A DNA stretch of 33,261 nucleotides from CADCWK01 sp964244115 (GTDB lineage Bacteria; Chloroflexota; Chloroflexia; Thermomicrobiales; UBA6265), in the NCBI GenBank assembly GCA_964244115.1, contig CAXTHM010000040.1:1-33261 (forward strand), in the 5' to 3' direction. The position numbers and the translations under genes are program-made. Numbering within the stretch: position 1 is the stretch's first letter; each line of letters opens with the position of its first letter. Below the pieces are notes generated by a model that was given only the letters and a program-made list of their open reading frames with translations, ran no database searches and was not told the DNA's origin. Of this stretch, positions 6,992 to 16,451 are shown in pieces.

Positions 6992-9649
6992 CTATCTGGG
7001 CCGCCGCGGCGACAGGAGCCTCGGGATCGACCGCAACAGGGTGCGTCGCAGATCGTCCCACGCCCGCCGACCGACCGGGTAGGACGGCGTTACCGAGGCC
7101 GGAGCGTACTGCTCGGCGGTGTACTGCTCGGCCACGGTCCGGGCCGAGTGCCGCGCCGCCGGGACCGACCGTCCGATCTGCTCCGCGTACTCGGTCGGCG
7201 TCATCGCCGGGTCGCCCCGGATGCGCAGCCAGCCGCCGAGCCGGACGGTCCGGGCGTAGAGGGCCGAGACGGGACTGAGTCCGCCCAACCCGCGGCGCCA
7301 CGACAGCGCGAGCAGGATCGCGGCGATGACGAGCAGGAGCAGCATCGCACCGGCGGCGATGAGGATCCACCGGATCGGCCCGTCGAGCGGCGAGCCGGAA
7401 TCGTTCGGGTCAGTCGCGGCCACCGCGGCGGGCGAGGGCGAGGGCGAGGGGGTGGGGCTCGGCTCGATCGTCGACCGCGCCGCATCGGACGGCGACGGGC
7501 TGGCGCTCGGCGGCGGAGTCGGGCTCGGGGAGGGCGATGCCGAGGGGTCTTCACCGTACGACGGCGCGGCGCGGTTGGCGGTCGGCTCGAAGGGGATCCA
7601 GCCGAAGGCGGGGAAGTACGCCTCGACCCAGACGTGGGCGTTCTTCTCACGATAGATGTAGCCATCCAGGCTATCGTCATAGGCAGGGGGGAAGTAGCCG
7701 GTCACGACGCGGGCCGGGACGTCGAGCGTCCGGAGCATCACCGCCATCGCGGAGGCGTAGTACTCGCAGTAGCCAGCCTGGGTATCGAACAGGACGTAGT
7801 CGACGACGTCGCGGTCGTCGGGCGGCTCGGGCGGGCTCTCGGTGTACTCGATGCGCGACCGCAGGTCGTTCTGAATGGTGACCGCGATGTCGTAGGGGTT
7901 CGTGGCGCCAGCATCCGCAACGAGCTGCCGGGCCAGGGTCCTCGTCCGGTCGGTGACGGTGGTCGGCAGCTGAAGGTAGCGGTCGGTGACATAGGCCGGG
8001 TAGTCGGTCCCGGCCGCCGCCAGGTCGTCGCCGGTCGCCGTCGTCTCCAGCCCGCCGATGTCGTAGGCGGCGTTGACCGGGAGCGGAGCCTGGGCCTGGA
8101 CGGAGTTGATGTCGTCGTAGACGGGGATCGGGCCGGTCACCGTCAATGCGGCCGCCACGCCGTCGGTCACGGTCCAGCTCACCTGCACGAGACGCCCCTC
8201 GACCTCGCCGAACTCCGCCGCGATCCGGGACGCGAGACCGGCGTCGTCCGCCTCGACGCCCTCGCCGTCCTGATCGAAGGACGCCTGGGAGAGGAGTCCC
8301 GCCAGCCGGCGAAGATCCGGCGGGAGCGCCGCCCGCTCCCCGGCCGTCCTGATCGCGAGCCGGGTCCCGTCCATCTGGACCCAACTGAGCTGGACGCTGG
8401 TCGAGATGTCGCTCGAGCTGTAGGTGTCCCGTGTGAACATCGTCCGGTCGCTGGGGCTCAGGACCCGGACCGTCCCGCCCGTCCGCTGCCGGTCGGTCGT
8501 GACGTCGTCGCTGAGGACCACGGGCAGGTCCGGGTCGAACGCGATCCGCGACGAGTAGGTCGCGCCCACGTCGCTGGCCGCCTGCTCGAAGGTCTGGTCG
8601 GCGGTGCTGCGCCAGCCGTGCCCGTCGTAGTCGTCCATCCGCTGGGCGGCGAGGTACGGCGCGGTGTCCGCGTCCGGGGAGAACTCCAGCATCGGGTCGT
8701 CGGACAGATCGAGCGCGCCGCCGAGATCGAACGAGTCGTCGAAGGAGGCGTAGCTCTCACCCCGGTTGCGACCGTCCCCGGTCAGGTCGCCCAGCCAGTC
8801 GTCGATCTGGCCCTGCGCCGCCTCGACCGGGCGATCCAGCAACTGCCAGGTCGACCGGAGCAGGTCGTCCCGGATCGAGATCGGCAGGATCCATCCCAGG
8901 ACGGTCAGGACCAGGACGACGTTGAAGCCGATCCCGAGGATGCGCGACGAGATGAAAGCCGGAGCCTGGATGCCGCGCGCCTGCCAGTCCCAGCGTCGGC
9001 GACGGGCGAAGTGGGCGACGACGAGCGAGCCGGCCGCGACGATGTAGAGCACCAGCGGGGCGGCTCCGGATTCGGGCCGGTAGCCGAGGTTGATCATCAT
9101 CACGGCGCCGGGCAGTAGCACCGACGCCGTCACCCACGACCGCCGGTAGAGCGTCCAGGCCGACATGTAGGCGACCAGCCAGCCCGTCAGGCCCATCAGG
9201 GCGACGAACAGGTGACGGTCGTCCATCCGCTCGCCACTGGCCGTGCTGCGGGTCCACTCCTCGAACAGCGTCGCGAGCTCCCGGGCCCGCTCCGCATAGT
9301 TGTCGCCGAGGTCGGGGAACTGGACGATCGTGTGCGTGATGACGATGAGCAGACCGAGCCAGAAGGCGACTAGGTGCGAGGCCAGGTCCGGCGCCTCGGC
9401 CTTCGCCAAGAGCAGGCCGATGACGCTGCCGGCCAGGACGATGACCGGGATCGCCTGGAGGTCCTCCACCCACCCCGCATCGAGCACGGACCAGGCGGCG
9501 GCGAGGAGCATGATCAGGTGCAGCAGGACGACCGCCGGTCCCTCGGCCGGGACCAGTTCGCGGATGGACGCGGCCAGGCGCGAACCGGTTGACGGGGGCG
9601 CGACCGACGCCGGCGGGAGCGTTGGGTTCGGGGCCAGCCTATCGACCAT
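6992..9649 (-). CDS. membrane-anchored transglutaminase-like protein (TgpA type)
   Basis: The large membrane protein has several hydrophobic helices in residues ~30-260, a large extracytoplasmic region and a transglutaminase core. One further membrane helix follows at about 765-785, after a Ser/Pro-rich linker, and then a short cytoplasmic tail. The catalytic Cys628 lies in AGYCEYYASAM and His672 in NAHVWVEAYFP. The third position is Glu688 (WIPFEPT) instead of the more common Asp, a substitution I recall in this family. The fold is a papain-like cysteine hydrolase or transferase; its substrate is unknown. The start overlaps the stop of the DUF58 gene by 11 bases. The moxR-DUF58-transglutaminase order is a widespread conserved operon linked to envelope functions. 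Confidence 0.85.
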   Translation of the reverse strand: MVDRLAPNPTLPPASVAPPSTGSRLAASIRELVPAEGPAVVLLHLIMLLAAAWSVLDAGWVEDLQAIPVIVLAGSVIGLLLAKAEAPDLASHLVAFWLGLLIVITHTIVQFPDLGDNYAERARELATLFEEWTRSTASGERMDDRHLFVALMGLTGWLVAYMSAWTLYRRSWVTASVLLPGAVMMINLGYRPESGAAPLVLYIVAAGSLVVAHFARRRRWDWQARGIQAPAFISSRILGIGFNVVLVLTVLGWILPISIRDDLLRSTWQLLDRPVEAAQGQIDDWLGDLTGDGRNRGESYASFDDSFDLGGALDLSDDPMLEFSPDADTAPYLAAQRMDDYDGHGWRSTADQTFEQAASDVGATYSSRIAFDPDLPVVLSDDVTTDRQRTGGTVRVLSPSDRTMFTRDTYSSSDISTSVQLSWVQMDGTRLAIRTAGERAALPPDLRRLAGLLSQASFDQDGEGVEADDAGLASRIAAEFGEVEGRLVQVSWTVTDGVAAALTVTGPIPVYDDINSVQAQAPLPVNAAYDIGGLETTATGDDLAAAGTDYPAYVTDRYLQLPTTVTDRTRTLARQLVADAGATNPYDIAVTIQNDLRSRIEYTESPPEPPDDRDVVDYVLFDTQAGYCEYYASAMAVMLRTLDVPARVVTGYFPPAYDDSLDGYIYREKNAHVWVEAYFPAFGWIPFEPTANRAAPSYGEDPSASPSPSPTPPPSASPSPSDAARSTIEPSPTPSPSPSPAAVAATDPNDSGSPLDGPIRWILIAAGAMLLLLVIAAILLALSWRRGLGGLSPVSALYARTVRLGGWLRIRGDPAMTPTEYAEQIGRSVPAARHSARTVAEQYTAEQYAPASVTPSYPVGRRAWDDLRRTLLRSIPRLLSPRRPR

Positions 9650-10946
9650 CGGGACGTCCCTTCACGGCCATCAGCCGGCCGGTGCATGAGATCGCGGTGC
9701 GGCCGATGCCGTCGACGCCCGGTCCGGCCAGCGCGTCGCCGATCAGGTCGCCGCAGGCGATCAGGTGCGAGCGGATCGCGACACCGCCGAGGGCGTCCGT
9801 CACGCGCTCGAACGACGGGGCCGGCCCGAAGGAGTCGGGCTCGATCAGCACGGCTCCGGCCCGGGCGCTCCGGCCGGCGACCTCGGCCAGGACACCGACC
9901 CAGTCCGGCTCGGTCGAGGCGGTCACCACGACGATCGCGGATGGCCCCGTGAAGCGGCGCGCCTCCTCGATGATCGATTCGGCCAGCCCCCGGGAGCCAT
10001 CGGCGTGGACGACGGCGAGCGTCTCGAGGATACGCAACTGTTGATGCTGACCCCGCTCGGGGTGGATCACGGCCCGGACGTCATTCGTGCAGACCAGCCC
10101 GACGCTGCGACCGGAAGCCAGCAGCCACGATGCCAGCGAGGCCGCCGCCGAGACGGCGTACTCCTCGGTCGAGTCCAGCCAGGCGGCCGGTGGCGCTCGC
10201 CAGTCCGGCCAGTCGTCGGTGTAGACCGCCGCGATGTGCGTGCTTCGATCGAGGTCGAGCACGATCCAGACGTCCGACGAGGGGTCGAACTCCAGCTCCT
10301 TGACCATCAGTGACCCGCGCCGGGCCGACGCGCTCCAGCTGATCCGGTTCTGCGGGTCGCCGACGACGTACTCGCGGACCCCGGCGACGTTCGAGGTCGT
10401 GGTCGAGCCACGGGACGCCGAGACGGCGCCACCGGAGAGCAGGCCGGCGGGAGGCGAGTAGCCGCGCGACTCGGCCACGGCCGGGTAGATGAGCACGTCG
10501 CGGGACCGCTCGAAACGACGCTCCCGCGGAAAGAGGCCGAACGGGTCCCCGCCGCGGATGATGCTCGGGCCGAGCCGGAAGCGGCCCCGGCGGATTGCCG
10601 ATGTGTCGGTCACCCACGACACCTGACCAGACCGGGCCATGTTGAACACCCGGCCGGCCCGGTGGCGCGGCAGCGTCGAGCCGTCGACGAACTCCAGCCA
10701 GAGCTTGGGCAGGAACGAGGTGCTCGTGACGGTAATCTCCTCGTGGACGCCCTGCCCGACCTGGAACCGGTCGCCGCTGACGTGCCGCTCCACCCCGAGC
10801 CCCGCGACCGCCAGCCGCGACCAGACCCAGGCGACGCCGACGAAGCCAGCCAGAACGAAGGTCAGTTCGTCGAGGTAGGGCCACGTCGTCAACTGGGCGA
10901 GGACGAAGATCCCGAGCAGCAGGACGATCGCCTTGAGGCCATTCAC
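9639..10946 (-). CDS. DUF58 family membrane-associated protein
   Basis: The protein has 435 residues. Two hydrophobic helices lie at residues ~5-50 (AIVLLLGIFVLAQL, then a second). A beta-rich region follows and then the DUF58 signature VREYVVGDPQNRISWSASAR at about residues 190-209, with LMVKELEFDPSSDVWIVLDLD next. The latter begins a von Willebrand A-like domain. DUF58 proteins are partners of MoxR AAA+ ATPases, thought to act as adaptors or substrates; the biochemical role is not established. It lies 5 bases after moxR and overlaps the transglutaminase start, so the three form one translational unit. Confidence 0.85.
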   Translation of the reverse strand: MNGLKAIVLLLGIFVLAQLTTWPYLDELTFVLAGFVGVAWVWSRLAVAGLGVERHVSGDRFQVGQGVHEEITVTSTSFLPKLWLEFVDGSTLPRHRAGRVFNMARSGQVSWVTDTSAIRRGRFRLGPSIIRGGDPFGLFPRERRFERSRDVLIYPAVAESRGYSPPAGLLSGGAVSASRGSTTTSNVAGVREYVVGDPQNRISWSASARRGSLMVKELEFDPSSDVWIVLDLDRSTHIAAVYTDDWPDWRAPPAAWLDSTEEYAVSAAASLASWLLASGRSVGLVCTNDVRAVIHPERGQHQQLRILETLAVVHADGSRGLAESIIEEARRFTGPSAIVVVTASTEPDWVGVLAEVAGRSARAGAVLIEPDSFGPAPSFERVTDALGGVAIRSHLIACGDLIGDALAGPGVDGIGRTAISCTGRLMAVKGRPDGR

Positions 10947-10951
10947 CGGTC

Positions 10952-12016
10952 TCAGGACTCGGCCCGGCGGCTGCGCCAGGCACCGCGGGCCCGGCCGGGC
11001 TCGATCTCGGCGGGCGGCGTCACGCCGTTGGTGGCCGGCCGCTGGTCCCCGGCCATGGCCGGCGCGACCGCACGCAGCGGTTGCGCACCGGGAACGGCCA
11101 GGCGCCCTAGGACCTCCCCCATGATCGTCCGGCCGTCGATCCCGCGCATCCGGGCCGACGGGCTGACGATCAGCCGGTGGGCCAGGGTCGGCTCGGCGAG
11201 CGCCTTGACGTCGTCCGGGATCACGTACTCGCGCCCGGCGATCGCCGCCCAGGCTCGGGACGTGTTGTAGAGGGCGAGGGAGCCACGGGGACTGGCGCCG
11301 AGGTAGATGTCCTCGTGGGCGCGGGTCGCCTCGACCAGGTTGACGATGTACTCCGCGATCGCCGGCGCGACGTGGACCCGCCGGACGGCGTCCTGGGCCG
11401 CGACGAGCTGATCGACACCCATCGCCTGCGGCAGCGAGTCCAGCGGGTGGCGGTTGTGCTGCCGGGTGAGCAGTTCGAGCTCGTTGTCGTGGCCGGGATA
11501 CCCAAGCGAGAGCCGGACGAGGAAGCGGTCGAGCTGGGCCTCCGGGAGGGGGAAGGTGCCCTCGTACTCGATCGGGTTCTGGGTCGCCATCACGACGAAC
11601 GGCGTCGGCAACTGGTGCGTCGCGCCGTCGACCGTGACCTGGCGCTCCTCCATCGCTTCTAGGAGCGCCGACTGGGTCTTCGGCGAGGCCCGATTAACCT
11701 CGTCGGCCAGCACGAGCTGGGCGAAGACCGGGCCGGGGCGGAACTCGAATGTGCCGCTGTGCTGGTTGTACATGCTGACACCGGTCACGTCGCTCGGCAG
11801 GAGGTCGGGCGTGAACTGGATGCGCTTGAACGAGCAGCCGATCGTCCGCGAGATCGTCTTGGCGAGGACGGTCTTGCCGACGCCGGGGACGTCCTCGAGC
11901 AGGATGTGCCCCTGGCAGAGCAGCGAGACCAGGACGAGCTGGACCTCGCGGCGCTTGCCGACGATGACCCGTTCGACGTGGTCGCCGGCGAGCTGGGCGA
12001 TCGCCTGGACGGACAT
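10952..12016 (-). CDS. MoxR-type AAA+ ATPase
   Basis: This is an ATP-driven chaperone-like protein of the MoxR/RavA group, cytoplasmic. Visible motifs are the MoxR-type segment GHILLEDVPGVGKTVLAKT carrying Walker A, VFAQLVLADEVNRASPKTQSALLEAMEERQ carrying Walker B, and the sensor-1 stretch FVVMATQNPIEYEGTFPLPEAQLDRF. The lid domain follows with ASPRGSLALYNTSRAWA. I chose ATG 12016, preceded by GGAG at a 5-base spacing. ATG 12025 (MESMSVQ) is an alternative with AGGAG 13 bases away, and longer readings to 12145 look non-coding. It is the first gene of the moxR-DUF58-transglutaminase operon. Confidence 0.88.
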   Translation of the reverse strand: MSVQAIAQLAGDHVERVIVGKRREVQLVLVSLLCQGHILLEDVPGVGKTVLAKTISRTIGCSFKRIQFTPDLLPSDVTGVSMYNQHSGTFEFRPGPVFAQLVLADEVNRASPKTQSALLEAMEERQVTVDGATHQLPTPFVVMATQNPIEYEGTFPLPEAQLDRFLVRLSLGYPGHDNELELLTRQHNRHPLDSLPQAMGVDQLVAAQDAVRRVHVAPAIAEYIVNLVEATRAHEDIYLGASPRGSLALYNTSRAWAAIAGREYVIPDDVKALAEPTLAHRLIVSPSARMRGIDGRTIMGEVLGRLAVPGAQPLRAVAPAMAGDQRPATNGVTPPAEIEPGRARGAWRSRRAES

Positions 12017-12089
12017 GGACTCCATAGAGGGAAACTGGCTCCTGGTACGACCGCTGGCCCCGAGTCGAGCCGGCCCACGCCTGCCCGCA

Positions 12090-12098
12090 AGTATCACA
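12090..12098 (-). promoter_or_regulatory. possible extended -10 promoter of the moxR operon
   Basis: On the minus strand TGT is followed directly by GATACT (-10 at 12095 down to 12090), an extended -10 arrangement with no good -35 box. It would give a leader of about 67 bases before moxR. The 200-base interval to polA is therefore probably a divergent promoter region. Confidence 0.35.
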
Positions 12099-12173
12099 CG
12101 GGACGCCGGCGGCTCCGGGCGCGACGCCGTATCGGACCGACGCAATCACGACCGATGTGAACGGACACCCCGG

Positions 12174-12179
12174 TATACT
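12174..12179 (+). promoter_or_regulatory. -10 box of polA promoter
   Basis: TATACT matches the -10 boxes of the tRNA promoters in this window. No clear -35 hexamer lies 16-18 bases upstream. The expected start (about 12186) is 40 bases before the polA ATG. Confidence 0.45.
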
Positions 12180-12225
12180 TGTCGCGATCGGACTGACGGA
12201 CGAGATGTCTCAAGGAGCGAGCAGG

Positions 12226-15015
12226 ATGACCGCTGGACCCGACACGACGGCAACGGAGCGGCGACCCGTCGTCATGCTCGTCGATGGCTTCGGCCTGATC
12301 TTCCGGGCGTTCTACGCCATCCAGAACGGTCTCAAGACGTCCTCGGGCCAGGAGGTCGGCGCGGTCTTCGGCTTCGCGACGATGCTGCTGGAGACGATCC
12401 GGGTCCACCGACCCGACCATGCCGTCGTCGCGCTGGAGGGTGGCAAGACCTTCCGCCACGACACCTACGAGCAGTACAAGGCCAACCGGCCCGCGATGCC
12501 GCCCGAGTTCCAGGAGCAGGTCGACGTCATCAAGGGGCTGCTCGACGCCCTCAACATCCCCGTCATGATCCGGGAGGGATACGAGGCCGACGACGTGATC
12601 GGTAGCCTCTCGACCCACCTCGCCCGTGAGGACCGGGCCGACGTCCTGATCGTCACGGGCGACAGCGACCTGCTCCAGCTCGTCGACGACCACGTCACCG
12701 TCGTGCTGCCCGGTCGCCAGTCCTTCAGCGACCTGAGGACCTTCGACCGCGAGGGCGTGATCGAGCGGTTCGGCGTCGGGCCGGAACTGGTCCCGGACTA
12801 CAAGGCCATCGTCGGCGACACCTCCGACAACGTGGCCGGGGTCAAGGGCATCGGCGACAAGGGGGCCCGGGCCCTGCTCCAGCAGTTCGGCGCGATCGAG
12901 TCGATCATCGAGCACCTCCCCGAGATCACGCCGGACCGGACCCGCAAGGCGATGGAGGCCGGCCAGCGGGACGCGATCGAGAGCAAGAAGATCGTCACGA
13001 TCGTCCGCGACCTCGACGTCTCGCTGGACTGGGCGCACAGCTCGGTCGGCAATTACGACCGGGGCCGGGTCTTCGAGCTGTTCCGCGAGCTGGAATTCCG
13101 GACGCTGATCAACAAGCTGCCGGAGGTCCAGGAGAAGGTCGATCCGGTCGTGACCCGCACGTTCGAGCCAGTCCGGACCATCGTCCGGACCGAGGAGCAG
13201 CTCGACGCGCTGGTCGACCGGATCGCCACGACCGGTCGGATCGCGCTGGACGTCGAGACGACCGCGACCGACCCGATGCGGGCGGCGCTCGTCGGGATCG
13301 CGATCGCGGTCGACCCGGAGGAGAGCTACTACATCCCGGTCAGCCACCGGCTGATCGACGAGGGGCCGCAGCTCGGCCTCGACCTGCTCCGGGACAAGTT
13401 GACTCCTGCCCTCGGTGGCACCACGAAGGTGGTCGCCCATCATGGCAAGTACGACCTCCAGGTCATGTCCCGGCACGGCTTCCCGATCGTCCCGCTGGCG
13501 TTCGACACGATGATCGCCGCCTTCGCGCTCGGCGAGTCCTCGATCCGGCTCAAGGACCTGGCCTTCACCCGGCTCGGCATCGAGATGACCGAGATCACCG
13601 AGCTGATCGGCACCGGCCGCAAGCAGGTGACGATGGACGTCGTCCCCGGTGACGTGGCCGGTGCCTACGCCTGCGGCGACGTCGAGGCGACGCTCGCCCT
13701 GGCCGACGCGTTCGCGCCCGAGATCGCGGAACGGGAACTGGGCAGCCTGCTCTACGGCGAGGAGCAGCCGCTCGTGGCGGTCCTCGTTGCGATGGAGCGG
13801 ACGGGCATCACCGTCGACACCGACTACCTCGCTAGCTTCTCCACCGAACTGACCGAACGCCTGTCCGGCCTCGAAGCGGGCATCCGGGAGGCCGCCGGGC
13901 GAGAGATCAACATCGGATCGAACAAGCAGCTCGCCGACCTGCTCTTCGTCGAGCTCGGCCTCACCGCCGGCCGGAAGACCAAGACGGGCTACTCGGTCGA
14001 CGCCGACGAGCTGGAGCGGCTCCGCGGCGCTCACCCGATCGTCGGGCTGATCCTGGAGCACCGCTCGCTCTCCAAGCTCAAGTCCACCTACGTCGATTCG
14101 CTCGCCCTCTCGGTCCACCCGGACACCGGCCGCGTCCACACGTCCTTCAACCAGACGATCGCCGCCACCGGCCGACTCTCCTCGACCAACCCGAACCTGC
14201 AGAACATCCCGGTCCGGACCGACGAGGGCCGCCGCGTCCGCCACGCCTTCGTGGCCGACACACGGCCGGACTTCCGCCTGTTCGACGACGCCGTCCTGCT
14301 CTCGGCTGACTACTCCCAGATCGAACTCCGGCTACTGGCCCACATGAGCGGCGAGCCGTTCCTGGTCGAGTCGTTCCGGCGGGGGGACGACATCCACCAG
14401 GCGACGGCGGCGATTGTCTACGGGATCGAGCTGGACGACGTCACGCCCAACCAGCGCCGCGTCGCCAAGACGGTCAACTTCGGCGTCATGTACGGGATGC
14501 AAGCGTTCGGGCTGGCAAGGGACTCCGGCCTGAGCAACGCCGACGCCGGCCGGTTCATCGAGCAGTACTGGGCCCGCCTGCCGAAGGTGCGCGAGCTGTT
14601 CGACCGGACGATCAACGACGGGGCCCGGAACGGCTACGTCGTCGCGCCGAGCGGCCGCCGCCGGTACCTGCCCGACCTGACCTCCAGCAACGGGATGCGC
14701 CGCCTCGGGGCCGAGCGGATGGCGGTCAACATGCCCGTCCAGGGGACGGCGGCCGACATCATCAAGGTCGCGATGATCCGGCTCCACCATGCCCTCGGCC
14801 AGAGCGACCTCCGGGCCCGGCTGCTGCTCCAGGTTCACGATGAGCTCGTCCTGGAGGTCGAGCGGGCCGACCTCGGCGCCACCGCCGACCTCGTCCTCCG
14901 GATCATGGAGGGTGCGGCCGAGCTGTCCGTCCCGCTGCTGGCCGACGTCAACGCCGGACCGCGCTGGGACGAGATGGAGCCCATCGCCCGGGTGCCGACG
15001 GCGGCTTCGGCCTGA
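12226..15015 (+). CDS. polA: DNA polymerase I
   Basis: This is the three-domain repair and Okazaki-processing polymerase, 929 residues as usual. The N-terminal 5'-3' nuclease domain (1-~300) shows VDGFGLIFRAFYAIQ, EADDVIG and VTGDSDLLQLV metal ligands, and the IVGDTSDNVAGVKGIG helix-turn motif. The 3'-5' exonuclease domain keeps its acidic motif D342-x-E344 and the later YACGDVEATL, so proofreading is probably active. The polymerase domain has motif A SADYSQIELR (D695), the O-helix AKTVNFGVMYG and motif C QVHDELVLEV (D872, E873). The O-helix keeps Phe at the E. coli F762 position, which normally disfavours dideoxynucleotides. AAGGAG lies 8 bases before ATG 12226, preferred over upstream in-frame ATGs at 12157 and 12205. 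Confidence 0.97.
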   Translation: MTAGPDTTATERRPVVMLVDGFGLIFRAFYAIQNGLKTSSGQEVGAVFGFATMLLETIRVHRPDHAVVALEGGKTFRHDTYEQYKANRPAMPPEFQEQVDVIKGLLDALNIPVMIREGYEADDVIGSLSTHLAREDRADVLIVTGDSDLLQLVDDHVTVVLPGRQSFSDLRTFDREGVIERFGVGPELVPDYKAIVGDTSDNVAGVKGIGDKGARALLQQFGAIESIIEHLPEITPDRTRKAMEAGQRDAIESKKIVTIVRDLDVSLDWAHSSVGNYDRGRVFELFRELEFRTLINKLPEVQEKVDPVVTRTFEPVRTIVRTEEQLDALVDRIATTGRIALDVETTATDPMRAALVGIAIAVDPEESYYIPVSHRLIDEGPQLGLDLLRDKLTPALGGTTKVVAHHGKYDLQVMSRHGFPIVPLAFDTMIAAFALGESSIRLKDLAFTRLGIEMTEITELIGTGRKQVTMDVVPGDVAGAYACGDVEATLALADAFAPEIAERELGSLLYGEEQPLVAVLVAMERTGITVDTDYLASFSTELTERLSGLEAGIREAAGREINIGSNKQLADLLFVELGLTAGRKTKTGYSVDADELERLRGAHPIVGLILEHRSLSKLKSTYVDSLALSVHPDTGRVHTSFNQTIAATGRLSSTNPNLQNIPVRTDEGRRVRHAFVADTRPDFRLFDDAVLLSADYSQIELRLLAHMSGEPFLVESFRRGDDIHQATAAIVYGIELDDVTPNQRRVAKTVNFGVMYGMQAFGLARDSGLSNADAGRFIEQYWARLPKVRELFDRTINDGARNGYVVAPSGRRRYLPDLTSSNGMRRLGAERMAVNMPVQGTAADIIKVAMIRLHHALGQSDLRARLLLQVHDELVLEVERADLGATADLVLRIMEGAAELSVPLLADVNAGPRWDEMEPIARVPTAASA

Positions 15016-15075
15016 GGACCGGGTGACGTCCGGCGTAGCCATCCTCCCGGCAAGCGACGCTTCCCTTCGGATAGC

Positions 15076-15104
15076 TTGAGGCTGACCGCGAAACGCCCTA
15101 CAAT
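15076..15104 (+). promoter_or_regulatory. sigma70-type promoter of the fmdB-cysE region
   Basis: TTGAGG (15076-15081) and TACAAT (15099-15104) are separated by 17 bases. The expected start is near 15111, giving a leader of about 119 bases. Just before the ribosome binding site the leader contains a 6-bp hairpin (CCCTGA 15201-15206 with TCAGGG 15213-15218). Confidence 0.65.
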
Positions 15105-15229
15105 ACGGGATGGTTCGTGCCCGGATGTCGGTCATCGACCGGTCGGGCGCTTCCCTCCCATGATGAACCCACGACCCTGAACCGTCTTCCCCGAAACGCA
15201 CCCTGACCGCGATCAGGGACGGAGCCTCG

Positions 15230-15649
15230 ATGCCGACCTACGCCTACCGCTGCCGTGACTGCGGCCACCAGTTCGATATCTTCCAGAAGTTCTCCGAGGA
15301 CTCCCTGACCGTCTGCCCGTCCTGCGAGGGGTCGATCCGCCGCGTCATCCAGCCGACCGGGATCGTCTTCAAGGGGACCGGCTTCTACATCAACGACAGC
15401 AAGAACGGGTCGAAGGGCAGCGCCGACAGGGCGAAGACCGCCGCGGACGCGAGCGACTCGTCTGGCACCGATCCGGCCAGCGGGGACAAGGCGGAGAAGG
15501 CCGACAAGTCCGAGGGCACGACCGAGAAGACCGACAAGAGCGCGACCGAGAAGGTCGCTGCCGAGAAGCCGACCGGTCCGAAGTCCGAGCCGGCGGCACC
15601 GGCCCCGAAGGAACGGACACCGGCGGCGGCCCGGACGGCGTCGACGTAG
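15230..15649 (+). CDS. FmdB-family zinc-ribbon protein
   Basis: This is a small protein with the FmdB/CxxC_CxxC_SSSS zinc ribbon at its N-terminus: MPTYAYRC with C8 and C11, then C29 and C32, followed by VIQPTGIVFKGTGFYIND, the family's standard ending. The remaining ~85 residues are a Lys/Ala/Glu/Ser/Thr low-complexity tail, probably disordered. The role of the family is not settled; it was first linked to regulation of amidase and formamidase genes in Methylophilus. GGAG precedes ATG 15230. It starts the transcript that may continue into cysE. Confidence 0.85.
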   Translation: MPTYAYRCRDCGHQFDIFQKFSEDSLTVCPSCEGSIRRVIQPTGIVFKGTGFYINDSKNGSKGSADRAKTAADASDSSGTDPASGDKAEKADKSEGTTEKTDKSATEKVAAEKPTGPKSEPAAPAPKERTPAAARTAST

Positions 15650-15663
15650 CACGATCGGTCGTG

Positions 15664-15685
15664 GAGTCGGATGTCGATCCGACTC
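15664..15685 (+). repeat. perfect 9-bp hairpin with tetraloop upstream of cysE
   Basis: GAGTCGGAT (15664-15672) and ATCCGACTC (15677-15685) enclose GTCG. It lies between the fmdB stop and the preferred cysE start, and no U-tract follows. It may be an RNA hairpin that separates the two messages or controls access to the cysE start, or a DNA palindrome bound by a protein. Confidence 0.5.
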
Positions 15686-15717
15686 TCGGCCGATCGCGGG
15701 AACAGGGTTGGGAGCCG

Positions 15718-16374
15718 ATGGTTCTGGCGACGTGGCGAGAGGACATCAGGGCCATCCGAGCCAACGACCCGGCCGCCCGGTCGTCGCTCGAAGTCGCCCT
15801 CACCTACCCCGGCTTCCATGTCCTCCAGTTCCACCGGGTCGCCAGCCGGCTGCACCGCCGTGGTCTGCGGCTGCCGGCACGGGTCGTCTCCCATGCCGGC
15901 CGGGTCGCGACCGGGATCGAGATCCACCCCGGCGCGACGATCGGGCGCCGCCTCGTGATCGACCACGGCATGGGCGTCGTGATCGGTGAGACCGCGGTCG
16001 TCGGCGACGACGTGCTGCTCTACCAGGACGTGACGCTCGGCGGGACGACCCGGACCCAGGGTCGACGGCACCCGACCATCGGCGACCGGGTCCAAATCGG
16101 GGCCGGCGCGACGGTCCTCGGCAATGTGATCGTCGGACCCGACGCCCGGATCGGCAGCGGCGCCGTGGTCGTCCGATCGGTCCCGGCCGGCGCGACCGTC
16201 GGCGGCATCCCGGCCCGCGTCCTCCGGGAGATCGACCCGACCACCGGCATCGGTATCCGGCCGGCGTCACCCGACGAGATCCAGGCGGCCTTGCTTGAGC
16301 GGATCGATGTGCTGGAGGCCCGCCTCGATGTCCTCGAGCGCACCGGCGATCGGTGTACCCCGGCCGCCATCTAG
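15718..16374 (+). CDS. cysE: serine O-acetyltransferase
   Basis: It acetylates L-serine with acetyl-CoA, the first step of cysteine synthesis. At 218 residues it is the short (EpsC-like) form with a brief N-terminal helical part and a left-handed beta-helix of hexapeptide repeats (GIEIHPGATIGRRLVIDHGMGVVIGETAVVGDDVLLYQ in outline). The active-site loop IDHGMGVVIGE and the acetyl-CoA loop LGGTTRTQGRRHPTIGD match the family. I chose ATG 15718, with GGGAG immediately before it; a GTG at 15661 has no ribosome binding site and reads through the hairpin. cysS follows 122 bases downstream, linking cysteine synthesis with cysteine charging. Confidence 0.9.
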   Translation: MVLATWREDIRAIRANDPAARSSLEVALTYPGFHVLQFHRVASRLHRRGLRLPARVVSHAGRVATGIEIHPGATIGRRLVIDHGMGVVIGETAVVGDDVLLYQDVTLGGTTRTQGRRHPTIGDRVQIGAGATVLGNVIVGPDARIGSGAVVVRSVPAGATVGGIPARVLREIDPTTGIGIRPASPDEIQAALLERIDVLEARLDVLERTGDRCTPAAI

Positions 16375-16451
16375 GCGATGGGTGGCGGCCCTCTGCACCG
16401 TCGAGCCGCAATGCCCTACGCTGAGCCAGCCGGGTCATCCCCATGCCGCTC

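Noticed and set aside
6959..9118. 719-residue open frame antisense to the transglutaminase gene
   Set aside because: The Arg/Gly/Val-rich product is typical of a GC-rich shadow frame, while the opposite strand encodes a protein with catalytic motifs and operon overlap.
12094..14244. 716-residue open frame antisense to polA
   Set aside because: It mirrors polA codons in GC-rich DNA (Asp/Val/Arg/Leu-rich low-complexity protein), has no recognisable domain, and polA is unambiguous.
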